From: Pleurostoma richardsiae
Taxonomy: Eukaryota > Ascomycota > Sordariomycetes > Calosphaeriales > Pleurostomataceae
DNA length: 64,000 nt
Direction of reading: 5' to 3'
Assembly: GCA_030052745.1 (NCBI GenBank)
Contig: JANBVO010000002.1
Location: forward strand, 372,001 to 436,000
Shown one piece after another: positions 1 to 9,627 of this stretch. The position numbers and the translations under genes were made by a program. The notes beneath the pieces were generated by a model. That model saw only the letters and a list, made by a program, of their open reading frames with translations, had not been told where the DNA came from and ran no database searches. Within the stretch, counting starts at the first letter, position 1; each line of letters opens with the position of its first letter.

Positions 1-421
1 TCTTTCGTTCACTTCGATTGTTGTTCTTCGTGGCCGAGAGCCTTGCGAAGCTGAAAGGCCAGTGTGGCTCGGTTTTGAAGTGCTTGTGTTCTGGAGGATT
101 GGGGTCTTGGGGGCTTTCACCTCTTGGCTAGCCGCGCGACGAGGCGACGCGGCAGGGTGACTTGTAATGACAGAAACGTCACGGTCCTCAAATCAATCTC
201 TCCTTGCACTACTATATTTCTTGTCCTCCTTAGACCTTCATAGATTGCAATGTTTGACACCGTCCTACCGACTTCTCTTGCGCTTCCCAGGGTAGCCACG
301 CTCGCACGGTCGATCAGCTACGCTTCGACGCACATGATAACCAAGGGTCTCAACGCCATCTTCGAACCTGGTATATTCACATCTATATCTTATACACCAA
401 ACCCAGAGCAAACGCCTATCA
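1..421. other. 3' flank of scj1, no gene seen
   Basis: No convincing coding sequence. Short reading frames here lack family resemblance and overlap the end of the minus-strand scj1 gene. It probably holds the scj1 3' UTR and the edge of a neighbour lying outside the window. Confidence 0.5.
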
Positions 422-1806
422 TCATAACTCCTCGTGGGGGTGCCCATCGAAGGTCTCGACCCTCTCCGGCCGCCCGCTGTCCTTCTGCAGGTCGACGCCC
501 GCCTTGCCGCGCCACTTCTGCCACACCGCCCAGAACTCCTTCTGCATGCCGCCGTCCATCTGGTCCGGCAGCACGACGACGTACTCGACGTACAGGTTGC
601 CGAACTCCGTCTTGTGGTAGACGCTGTCGCCGTCCTCGTGCCACTTGGGCATGCCCTCGCCCTCCACCCGGTCGACGTGGCCCGGCTGCACCACCTGGCC
701 CCGCTCGCGGCCCAGGCGCACGACGTGCCCGTCCAGGTGGGTGAGGTTGCGCGTCCAGTCGCCCATCCACGCCTCGCGCAGCGAGAGGACCTCCTTCCAG
801 AAGAGGTCGTCGCCCTTGCGCCGGAAGAAGACGCCGTCGACGCGGTCCGGGTTGTCCTGCTCCAGGTCGGGCTCCTTCTCCACCAGCGTCACGACGAGGT
901 CGCCCGCCTCATAGTCCGGGCTGGCGTCAGCCTCGTTCTCGAAGATGATCCGCGAGTCGCGCGCCGCGCCGCGCTGCACCGTCAGCTGCACGGTCGTCGG
1001 CTTCCGGACGACGCGCTGCCCTTGGCAGGCCGGGCACTTGTGCTTTATGGTCTTGCCGCGGCCACCGCAGGCGTCGCACTGCGACTGGATCTGCTGGAAC
1101 ATGCCCGGGGCGAGCTGGTGCTTGGTGATGCGAATGCCGCGGCCACCGCAGACACCGCACGTCTCCACGACGCCGTCAGACGACCCCGTGCCGGCGCACT
1201 CCTCGCATATCTGCTGCTTGTCCCACTGGAACTCGGTAGTCCGCCCGTTGTAGAAGTCCCGCAGCGCAATGCCGAGCCTGACCTCGACGTCGGGACCCCG
1301 CCGCACCCCCTGGCTGCCGAAGTGGCCTCCGCCGCCAAAGAACCGGCTGAAGAGGTCGAATGGATCGTGGTGCTGGGCACCACCGCCCTGCTGCCGCTGC
1401 TTCAGGCCATCATAGCCGTACTGGTCGTAGATCTTTCGCGACTCGGGGTCGCTGAGAGCTTCGTACGCTTCAGAGACCTCGACGAACTTGTCTTTCGCCG
1501 TCGCATCGCCTCTGGAAAGGAGTAGTGGTCAGCCTGGTTGCAATCCGAGTGGGAGTTGTCTTGATGGGTTGGCGGCCACTTACGGGTTCTTGTCTGGGTG
1601 GTACTTCTTGCTCAGTTGCCTGTAGGCGGACTTGATCTCCCTGTCCGTGGCTTGCTTGCCAACGCCGAGAATCTAGATGATGGATTAGACAACGCCTACC
1701 GGCAGCGGTGGCATGAGATAGTTCTTGCCTTGTAGTAGTCTTCGACGCAGATGACAAGCTGGAAGAGTGAGAACAGGAGCAGCAATGCTGCTCCCCGAAG
1801 TAGCAT
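422..1806 (-). CDS. scj1: ER-lumenal DnaJ/Hsp40 co-chaperone (Scj1-like)
   Basis: The product is 418 aa in three exons (1806-1729, 1672-1584, 1511-422). It should act as a J-protein partner of the ER Hsp70 BiP/Kar2 in folding and ER-associated degradation. The sequence shows an N-terminal hydrophobic signal peptide (about residues 1-20), a J domain straight after it with HPD at 51-53, a Gly-rich stretch, a cysteine-rich region from about residue 158 with CxxCxGxG repeats (the fourth degenerate, CPACQGQR), and a C-terminal substrate domain. The protein ends in HEEL, a variant of the HDEL/KDEL retrieval signal, which fits ER-lumen residence. The ATG is the one that gives the signal peptide. Intron 1 (1673-1728) starts with GC rather than GT (AAG then GCAAGA), and splicing there restores the family sequence DYYK-ILGV. 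The gene diverges from the prp2-like gene over about 590 bp. Yeast Scj1 ends in KDEL. Confidence 0.95.
1673..1728 (-). other. GC-AG intron in scj1
   Basis: This 56-nt intron has donor AAG/GCAAGA and acceptor ATCTAG, with a CTAAT branch-like site. No GT donor nearby preserves the J-domain frame, so a GC-AG intron is the best reading. Confidence 0.85.
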
Positions 1807-2396
1807 CTTGGAAGACAGACCGTCGTCGTGTGTCCAGCGCAGGCACTTTTGATAGGCGAGCAGATCGAAAACGGAGTAAAATGAGTGACGAGAAGAAGGG
1901 ACAGAGTGTCGCCGTCTTAGGTCACTTCCCTATCGACGAGCGTGGCCATGCGAAATGGCAAGAGAAAGACTCGACTGGCGTGGCGTATTCGTTAGTATAA
2001 CAAGACGGACAGCTAAGCGGGAGCTTCAGTGACAATGAAAATACCAGCGTGTTAAGAGGACACTGGGACTCTCGATAAGATACGGAGGAGGGTGGCCCGC
2101 TGATACCTCTTCTGGCTGGGCTGCTGTTAGCATCATCAGTGAAGAGCCCGCTTTGGCGCTAGCTGATTGTTGGACATCTCGTGTACTCCTCTCAAATGAC
2201 GGTTGGTCTAACCGATAAGCTGGGCCTTAGGTAGCTAGGAAGCCCCTTAGCACGCATGTGATTGGCCAAAATTTGCCTCCCATGCAACAGCTGCCCGTCT
2301 CAGTAACGACACCCCGGATTTAGCCAAGGCACTTAGAATTGTCTGCGACAACCTCGCCGCCTCCGCGCATCCTCTCAACAGCACCATCACAGCACG
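1807..2396. promoter_or_regulatory. Divergent intergenic region, scj1 / prp2
   Basis: This 590-bp spacer separates two genes transcribed away from each other, so it should carry both promoters. I see no clear TATA box. The last 60 bp before the helicase ATG are rich in C and A, as in fungal 5' leaders. Confidence 0.6.
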
Positions 2397-5360
2397 ATGA
2401 GCGCCGCAAAACGCTATGCCTTCGTGCCGATGGAGGAGGAGGCTCCGGCCGAGTCTCGCTCCGCCAAGAAGGAGCGAAAACACCGGTCCGAGCGGAGGGA
2501 GCGACGGGAGAAGAAATACCGTCGTGAACGCTCCGAGGACTTCGATGACCGGTGGGGGGATGAAGAGCCGCAGGAGGAAGGCGCAGAAGATGACGAGCCC
2601 GAGTTTCGCGAGTCCTCCTCGAAACGCATCAAGCTGAGCCACGACGAGGACGAAGACCGGGATGGGCCGCGGAAGCACCGCGACGACGACCAGGATGAGG
2701 ATGCCGAAGTCCGTCGCGATCGCGAGGAGCGGGAGGCCTTCGCCAGGAGATTGCGCGAGAAGGATGATGGCAAGGGGAAGAAGATTGTCGAGGACTATGC
2801 CTCCGAGCGCCGCCGCAAGCTAGCAGAGGATGCGAAAGCCCGCGACGAGGCGCTACCCGACCTTCGCGAGCGGTCCCGTCAAGAATACCTCAAGAAGCGC
2901 GAGGCAGAACGGCTAGCTCTTCTTCGGAAACAAGTCGCGGAAGAGACAGCTGAGCTGCGGAGCGGGGTGAAGCTGTCCGAAAAGGAAAAGGCAGAGTTTG
3001 CGAAGAACAGAGAGATCCTGCGGTTAGCTGAGGAGCGGCTTCGGATCGACGACCACCGGGACGGTTACTACATGCCTGAAGACTACATCACTGAAAAGGG
3101 CAAGATTGATCGCAAGAAAAAGGAGGAAGCGCTGTATAAGCGATATGTGGAAAAAGACGAGTACGGACAAGAGAAGTTCGTTACGGAGCATGAAGAGTGG
3201 GAAAGGGAACAGGCTGCGAAGGCAAAAGCCCAGATCCAGCGGGCCGAGATAGAGGATGATGGGCGTTACGACTACGTACTAGATGAGGAGCAGTATGTCA
3301 AGTGGAAGTTGGACTCGAGAATGGCCGGCGAGAAGGGTCAGTTGACGAAGGAGCAGAGGTTCCTCCAGGAGCAGATCGCCGCCGCAGAGAAGAAGCAGCT
3401 GTCAATACAGGAGACGCGGAAGACTTTACCGATATACGCATACCGAGACGACTTCCTGGCTGCTATCGAAGAGTATCAAATTCTTGTCATTGTTGGCGAG
3501 ACCGGCTCTGGCAAGACGACACAGCTGCCACAATACCTGCACGAAGCCGGCTACACTAAGGACGGCATGAAAGTCGGGTGTACTCAGCCTCGAAGAGTGG
3601 CGGCGATGAGTGTCGCTGCGCGTGTTGCAGACGAGATGGGCGTCAAGGTCGGCAATGAGGTAGGCTACTCTATCCGTTTCGAGGACAATACGAGCGACAA
3701 GACCATTCTCAAGTATATGACGGACGGTATGCTGTTAAGAGAGTTCATGACCGATCCGCATCTGTCGGGCTACTCGGCACTCATGATCGACGAAGCCCAC
3801 GAACGAACGGTGCATACGGACATTCTGCTAGCCCTGGTCAAAGATCTGGCGAGAGAGCGGCGAGACTTGAAGCTACTCATTTCTTCGGCGACAATGAATG
3901 CCACCAAGTTCGCCAACTATTTCGACGACGCGCCTATCTTCAACATCCCTGGCAGAAGGTATCCCGTCGATATCTATTACACCCCAGCGCCAGAAGCAAA
4001 CTACCTGGCCGCTGCCATCACGACCGTCTTCCAGATCCACACGACGCAAGGACCTGGTGACATCTTAGTGTTTCTTACGGGACAAGATGAGATTGAAGCA
4101 GCCGAACAACAAATATCTGACACAGCGAGGAAGTTGGGGAGTCGAGTCAAGGAGTTGATCATCTGCCCAATCTACGCCAATCTTCCATCCGAGCTGCAGG
4201 CAAAAATCTTCGAACCGACACCTCCTAACGCTCGGAAGATCGTGCTGGCGACGAACATTGCCGAGACCAGTTTGACTATTGACGGCATCGTTTATGTCAT
4301 TGACCCCGGATACGTCAAGGAAAACATCTACAACCCGGCCACTCGCATGTCAAACCTGGTTGCCGTGCCATGCTCTCGAGCTTCTGCCAACCAAAGAGCC
4401 GGCCGTGCAGGCAGAGTAGGACCAGGCAAGTGCTTCAGACTCTACACGAAGTACTCTTATATGAACGAAATGGACGAGTCGCCTACACCGGAAATCCAGC
4501 GCACCAACCTCAACGGCGTCGTCCTGCAGCTTAAGTCCTTGGGTATCGATAAGCTCCTCGACTTCGACTTTATGGATCCGCCTCCGACAGAGGCCCTTAT
4601 CGGTGCTCTCGACCAGCTGTACGCCCTACAAGCTCTAAATCATAAGGGCGAGCTGACGAAGCTCGGGCGTCAGATGGCAGAATTCCCCACGGACCCTATG
4701 CTTGCGAAGGCCGTCATCGCATCGGACAGGGAGGGCTGCGTCGAGGAGGTCCTGTCGATTGTCTCGATGCTCGGTGAAGCGTCGGCGCTGTTCTTCCGGC
4801 CCAAGGACAAGAAGATCCACGCCGACAGCGCCCGGCGGCGCTTCACCATCAAGGAAGGAGGTGACCATGTCACGTACCTTAACATCTGGAACCAGTGGGT
4901 GGACGCGGACTTCTCGCCCATCTGGGCCAAGGAGAACTTCCTGCAGCAGCGGTCCCTGACGCGGGCGCGCGACGTGCGCGACCAGCTCGTCAAGCTCTGC
5001 GACCGGGTGGAGGTCAGCATGTCGTCGTGCGGGCAGAACAACCTGCGGCCGATCCAGCGCGCCATCGCGGCGGGGTTCTTCCCCAACGCGGCGCGCATCG
5101 ACCGGCGCGGCGACGGGTACCGCACCATGAAGAACAACACGAGCGTGTGGATCCACCCGTCGTCGGTGGTCAAGGAGGTCGACCCGCCGCCCAAGACGGT
5201 CATCTTCCACGAGCTGGTGCAGACGACCAAGGAGTACATGCGGTCGTGCATCCCCATCGAGGTCAACTGGCTGCAGGAGCTGGCGCCGCACTTCTACAAG
5301 AAAAAGGAGATGGAGGCGTTCGAGGAGAAGAAGATGCCCAAGATGCCGAAGAATAGATGA
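2397..5360 (+). CDS. prp2: DEAH-box pre-mRNA splicing ATPase Prp2/DHX16
   Basis: A single-exon gene of 987 aa. It matches spliceosomal DEAH ATPases that remodel the activated spliceosome before the first transesterification (yeast Prp2, S. pombe Cdc28, human DHX16). Visible motifs: I GETGSGKT (about 366), Ia TQPRRVAAMS, II DEAH (465-468), III SAT, IV FLTGQDEIE, V TNIAETSLTIDG, VI QRAGRAGR (about 666), then the winged-helix/ratchet/OB-fold part ending in KKMPKMPKNR. Residues 1-330 are charged, Arg/Glu/Lys-rich and probably disordered. The N-terminus (KRYAFVPMEEE) aligns with about residue 95 of DHX16, so the first ~95 residues of the animal protein are absent here or lie in an upstream exon that I could not find. 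Paralogues Prp16, Prp22 and Prp43 fit less well, because residues 100-330 follow DHX16. Confidence 0.95.
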   Translation: MSAAKRYAFVPMEEEAPAESRSAKKERKHRSERRERREKKYRRERSEDFDDRWGDEEPQEEGAEDDEPEFRESSSKRIKLSHDEDEDRDGPRKHRDDDQDEDAEVRRDREEREAFARRLREKDDGKGKKIVEDYASERRRKLAEDAKARDEALPDLRERSRQEYLKKREAERLALLRKQVAEETAELRSGVKLSEKEKAEFAKNREILRLAEERLRIDDHRDGYYMPEDYITEKGKIDRKKKEEALYKRYVEKDEYGQEKFVTEHEEWEREQAAKAKAQIQRAEIEDDGRYDYVLDEEQYVKWKLDSRMAGEKGQLTKEQRFLQEQIAAAEKKQLSIQETRKTLPIYAYRDDFLAAIEEYQILVIVGETGSGKTTQLPQYLHEAGYTKDGMKVGCTQPRRVAAMSVAARVADEMGVKVGNEVGYSIRFEDNTSDKTILKYMTDGMLLREFMTDPHLSGYSALMIDEAHERTVHTDILLALVKDLARERRDLKLLISSATMNATKFANYFDDAPIFNIPGRRYPVDIYYTPAPEANYLAAAITTVFQIHTTQGPGDILVFLTGQDEIEAAEQQISDTARKLGSRVKELIICPIYANLPSELQAKIFEPTPPNARKIVLATNIAETSLTIDGIVYVIDPGYVKENIYNPATRMSNLVAVPCSRASANQRAGRAGRVGPGKCFRLYTKYSYMNEMDESPTPEIQRTNLNGVVLQLKSLGIDKLLDFDFMDPPPTEALIGALDQLYALQALNHKGELTKLGRQMAEFPTDPMLAKAVIASDREGCVEEVLSIVSMLGEASALFFRPKDKKIHADSARRRFTIKEGGDHVTYLNIWNQWVDADFSPIWAKENFLQQRSLTRARDVRDQLVKLCDRVEVSMSSCGQNNLRPIQRAIAAGFFPNAARIDRRGDGYRTMKNNTSVWIHPSSVVKEVDPPPKTVIFHELVQTTKEYMRSCIPIEVNWLQELAPHFYKKKEMEAFEEKKMPKMPKNR

Positions 5361-6008
5361 GGCGTGTCTGAAGCGGTCGGGTTCTGTATTGCCTTAGATA
5401 CCTAGCTATGTTTTGGATGAAATGCCGGCTTGATATCCATCCAACTGTGCCGACGATATGCGTCTCTTGTGGTCCTGATGCTAAAGATACGGTTCAGTGT
5501 TCACATATCTATCCTTGTGGCTACTTGACTTCGGGCAGCCCGCAAAAGTAGCCCGTACAAGGCATCGACAGCTCGTCTCACCTCATCTCTCGAGCTTGGG
5601 ATCTTCTCTGGGAGGAGAGTTGAGAATGGTAAGCCGTAAGCCGGCCTTGCCTAACAAGGGACGCCCCCATATCATGATGCGGGCGGGCACTGAAACGACC
5701 CACATAGGAGCCTGGCGAGCTATCCCAATGAGTAAAAAATCTCGGTGTTAGTCTCCCTCCTCGATTGGTCTACCTACCTATCTATATAAAGGAGACCACA
5801 GCCCTTCGCGAACATCAGTCACTTTGCTCACTTTGCTCTCCCCCCCCCTTTTTGGAGATAAGACACTTCAGTCGCGTCCTCCGATCGCGGCGACATTCAA
5901 CGAAGGACAACGCACATAAGCAAAAACATCCTTAGACCACCCCAAGCTAAGCCCCCCCCCCCCCCGGCTACCCCTGACTCTCCATATCTCAAGAGAACAC
6001 AGCCCCCA
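5361..6008 (+). promoter_or_regulatory. Intergenic region with promoter of the methyltransferase gene
   Basis: It contains the prp2 3' end and the promoter of the next gene. There is a TATA-like element at 5783-5790, then pyrimidine-rich leader sequence with C homopolymers at 5840-5848 (9 C) and 5952-5965 (14 C) before the ATG at 6009. Confidence 0.6.
5783..5790 (+). promoter_or_regulatory. TATA box candidate
   Basis: TATATAAA lies about 220 bp upstream of the methyltransferase ATG and is followed by CT/C-rich sequence typical of fungal transcription start regions. Confidence 0.5.
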
Positions 6009-7139
6009 ATGGCCATCCTCCAATCCGCCAGCGAGGCCTTCTGGGGCCTCCTGCACCCCTGGATCTTCATGTCCGTCTCCCTCTCCTTCCTCCCCGGCAC
6101 CCTCCTCCGCCTCCTCCGCGCCCGCCAGCTCCTGGCCCACCTGCTCCCCTCCCCCTCCCGCCTGCGCGACGCCTGGTTCGGCGACTTCTGGTCCGCCGTG
6201 GGGCCCCAGGTCCGCGAGATGGGCGAGGACCGCGTCGTGCCCCTCCTCGAGGGCCGCGTACACCGCGGCCAGGCGCTCGAGGACCCGGCCGTCGTCAGGG
6301 GCGTCAACGGCGCGGAGCCGGGGCTGCGCGGCACGGTGCTGGAGATCGGGGCCGGCAGCGGGATGTGGGTGGGCCTGCTGGGTAAGTTCGTGGACCCGCG
6401 GCTGCGCAAGGCGGAAGGGCCTGCTGCCGCTGCCGCGAACCCGACGACGCCCGGGGGCGGGTCCACGAACGGCGAGCGGGCCGCGGCGGAGGACCGCGAG
6501 ACGGCGCTCGAGGAGGCGATGGAGCTGCGGCAGCGGCGGGGCCTCGAGGGAGGCCAGCTCGGCGGCGGCGGCAGCAGCCCGCACACGGTGACGCGCATCC
6601 TCGGCGTCGAGCCCAACGCCGGGCACCACGCCGAGCTGCGGCGGCGCGTAGTGGAGGCCGGCCTGGACGGGGTGTACGAGATCGTGCCGGTGGGCATCGA
6701 GGACCTGGCCGCGTCCGGGAAGGTCGAGCGCGGCAGCGTCGACTGCATCGTCTCCATCCTCTGCCTCTGCAGCATCCCCGAGCCGCGCCGCCACATCACG
6801 GAGCTCTACGGGTACCTGAAGCCCGGCGGCAAGTGGTACGTGTACGAGCACGTCAAGTGCTCCAACAGCTGGGCCATGGTCCTCTACCAAGGTACGCTTC
6901 TGCTCCACTCCCGGGGTCGCGATTTGGTAGTACTTGCAAGTCGTTACTGACAGTCACCCGCGCGTCTAGCAATCGTAGAGCTCTTCTGGCCTCACCTCAT
7001 CGGTGGATGTCATCTTCAACGGGAGACGGGCAAGTGGCTGAGGGAGGCGGGCCCCTGGACAAGCGTGGATTTGGCTCAGCCAGTTCAGGAGCCTTGGTGG
7101 CACTGTGTGCCGCATATAACCGGAACACTCACGAAGTAA
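6009..7139 (+). CDS. Membrane-anchored class I SAM methyltransferase (METTL7-like)
   Basis: The product is 350 aa in two exons (6009-6891, 6970-7139). It resembles methyltransferase-11-type enzymes such as METTL7/AAM-B: a hydrophobic N-terminal segment (about residues 17-37) that would anchor it in ER or lipid-droplet membrane, SAM motif I LEIGAGSGMW (111-120), the acidic-loop region GVEPN (about 198), then VDCIVSILCLCSIP and LKPGGKWYVYEH. About 75 residues of Ala/Gly/Glu-rich sequence are inserted between motif I and the acidic loop, which is unusual for this fold. Exon 2 encodes the conserved ending with the HLIGGCHLQRETG and PWWHCVPHITG stretches. The uninterrupted reading through the donor would end at once in an unrelated tail, which supports the intron. 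The substrate is unknown. Confidence 0.85.
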
Positions 7140-7596
7140 TGGCTTCAACATGGCCAAGGACAATAGATCAAAGCTGCTAGGCTCGCATGTGCCGGTATCA
7201 CAGGCTAAAATAAGAGAATGCAGATCACGTAAATCGGTAGCAACCTCACCACCGTAGGGAATCTGCACTACGTCTCACCGGATTTTATTTGCAGCCATCG
7301 AGCTATGTACGTGTCTTCTGTATGTCCCCTGGAGCCTCAGATGGCGACCATGGATTTCAAGTCCCCTTGAAAATGGTCCTCCAGATAGAGACACTTGGGA
7401 ATAAGACAATATCCACGCCAAGCATCAATCTGCCTCTCAAGATGGGATGAATGAGGAACTGGGCAACGGTGCAAGGGGGCAAGGCGGAGGAGGGGAACAG
7501 GGGGGACAGTGGATGGGGCAAAGGGCAAACAAGGGCAGGGGGCAAGCAAAAGCGTTGTTCGTTCAACGACGACCTAGGAGAACATCGTCACTGGAC
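7140..7596. other. Convergent 3' intergenic region
   Basis: This stretch lies between the 3' ends of the methyltransferase (+) and zinc-knuckle (-) genes. Apparent frames on both strands are low-complexity and unsupported, so it is probably overlapping 3' UTRs. Confidence 0.5.
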
Positions 7597-9627
7597 CTAA
7601 GCCTTCCAGGCGGCACCATCGTTGGCCTCCCAGGCAGCTCCGGCACCAGCAGCCTTCCAATCACCAGTAGCCTCGACCTTGGTACCATTACCAAAGTCAT
7701 TGGTGAAGTTATCGCCAGCGCCATCGCCAGCACCAGAGGCGTCGCCGACACTATCTTCGTCGTCCTCGGCCTTGAGTGGATTGGGGCACTTGGACTTGAA
7801 GTGTCCCATCTCCTGGCAGTTCATGCACTTGACGCGGGTCACTTCCATTAGTTAGTTTGACGGTGCTACAACATAAGAGATGGGTAATGGGAGAACTTAC
7901 TATCACGGGGCTTAGAGCACTCCTTGGCAACGTGACCTAACTCGTCGCAGTTACGGCACTTGGGCTTGCGAGGCTCGGTGCAGTCGCGGGACATATGGCC
8001 CTCCTCGCCGCAATTGTGGCAAGCGCGGCTTCCGCCTCCCTGGGGGCAGTCACGGCCCATGTGGCCAGCTAAGAAGTGTTAGGAGAGTTGAAGATAGCCC
8101 AAGTCCTAGGTAGACTTACTCTCGCCACACTTGCGGCATTCAATGTCTTTGCGCGGCTCCGTGCCTATGCAGAAAGGATATTAGAAATGAGCCCTTCATA
8201 AGAACTGGTGATCAAACTCACAATCAGCAACCTTGTGGCCAGGCTGGCCGCAGTTCTTGCAGGCAAACTTGTCGACACGCGGAACCGGGCCTATGCATGT
8301 CAGTCAAAGCTTTTGGGACATAATAACAGGCTGCTTACAATCACGGACACGATGGCCCTCAGCGTCGCAGTTGTAGCATTTGATGGCAGGGCGCTCCGAC
8401 TCCATCTTCTCCTGCGTGCAGTGCTTCGAGATGTGGCCTAGCTCGTTGCAGTTGGTGCACTTGCGAACAAGGCGGGCAACCACTTCGCCAGCATCGGCAA
8501 GGCGTTCAAGTATCTCCTTCTCATCGGCAGGCCAGCCCTCGCGCTCACGAGGACGCTGAGGCTTCGGGTTGAAGCGGTAATTGACAGTGTACTTCTTGTC
8601 CAGGTTGCCTTGGAGATCCATGTTGGTCAGGGTGGCAGCGAGACCGGCCTTCTCAAGAGGGATAAGCCAGAGGTTGAAGTCCTGGTTACGCAGAGCTTGC
8701 TCCAGCTGGACGTAGGTCATGTCCGGGAGAGCCTTGCAGTACATCTGGACAGCCTCCTTGACGTCATCAACATCCTGCTCCTTGATAGCCTTCTGGAGCA
8801 GGACCCAGGCCTCTATGCTGTCGGCATCACGGACATCACTGCGGTCGAGCTTACGCGGGGCCTTGCACTCGATGGTCGTGTGGCCTAGAGTAGGAAGGAT
8901 AGTTGGTTAGCTAAGGAGACAACCAACACCGACAGTGAGGAGGCATGCAACAAGTCTGAAGCACATATCCTGACATCGGTATGATGGGGCCTGCTTACCA
9001 GGCTCTCCACAGTTCTCGCAAGTCTCAACGTAGGTAGGGCAGTCCTTTCCCATATGCCCCTCCTCGCTGCAGTGACGACACTTCATGGGCATGGGGCACT
9101 CCTTGAGCAGGTGGTTCTGGCCACAACGAGGGCAGACGAGAGGGTCAGGGCATTCCTGAATAGAATGACCCTCACGGTGGCAGTTGAAGCAGCGAACCGG
9201 GCCACGGTTGGGGCAATCCTTGCTCATATGACCCTCCTTGTTGCAGACGCGGCAGGCGCCACTGAAGACCTTCGGGTTGGGGCAATCGGCCTTGTTGTGA
9301 CTTGGGCACAAGTCAGCTTGATGTACTCCGTCCATGAGAGGGAAACGTTATCCAGAGTCGCGATACTCACCCGGACTCGCCACAATTGAAGCAGGCGCGA
9401 TCGCCAGACACGTCACCTCCACCTCCACTGTCAAAGCCATCTTGGCCACCGCCATTATCAGCGGAAGTATCAAATCCAGCCGGTCCATCATCGAAGTCCT
9501 TTCCACCCGAGTCGCCGGGAGCCTCAGCAAACGTATTGGTGTTAGATGTCTCCTTCCACTCGGCAGCCGCGGCGGATCCATTCCAGCCGACGCCACCACC
9601 ACCGGTACCACCAGACTCCCAGGACAT
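7597..9627 (-). CDS. CCHC zinc-knuckle nucleic-acid-binding protein (CnjB-like), 13 knuckles
   Basis: The product is 543 aa from seven exons (9627-9371, 9300-8999, 8884-8339, 8290-8222, 8164-8120, 8068-7901, 7841-7597). After a Gly/Ser/Asp-rich N-terminus come six CCHC knuckles, then a helical linker of about 130 residues containing MYCKALPDMTYVQLEQALRN and an RFNPKPQRPREREGWP stretch, then seven more knuckles and a Gly/Ala/Trp-rich tail. Twelve knuckles fit CX2CX4HX4C; the fourth (CPRCGQNHLLKEC) is one residue short before the His. Such proteins (fungal CnjB-like, Gis2/CNBP-like) bind single-stranded RNA or DNA and often act in translation or mRNA control; the exact role here is inferred. 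Five of six introns lie inside knuckles. A 5'-UTR intron is possible (about 9706-10223). I rejected a Gag origin: there is no capsid or polymerase sequence and the gene is intron-rich. Confidence 0.9.

Noticed and set aside
7597-9627. Zinc knuckles as a retroelement Gag remnant
   Set aside because: There are 13 knuckles, six introns and a conserved helical linker, with no polymerase, integrase or terminal repeats nearby. It is a host CCHC gene.
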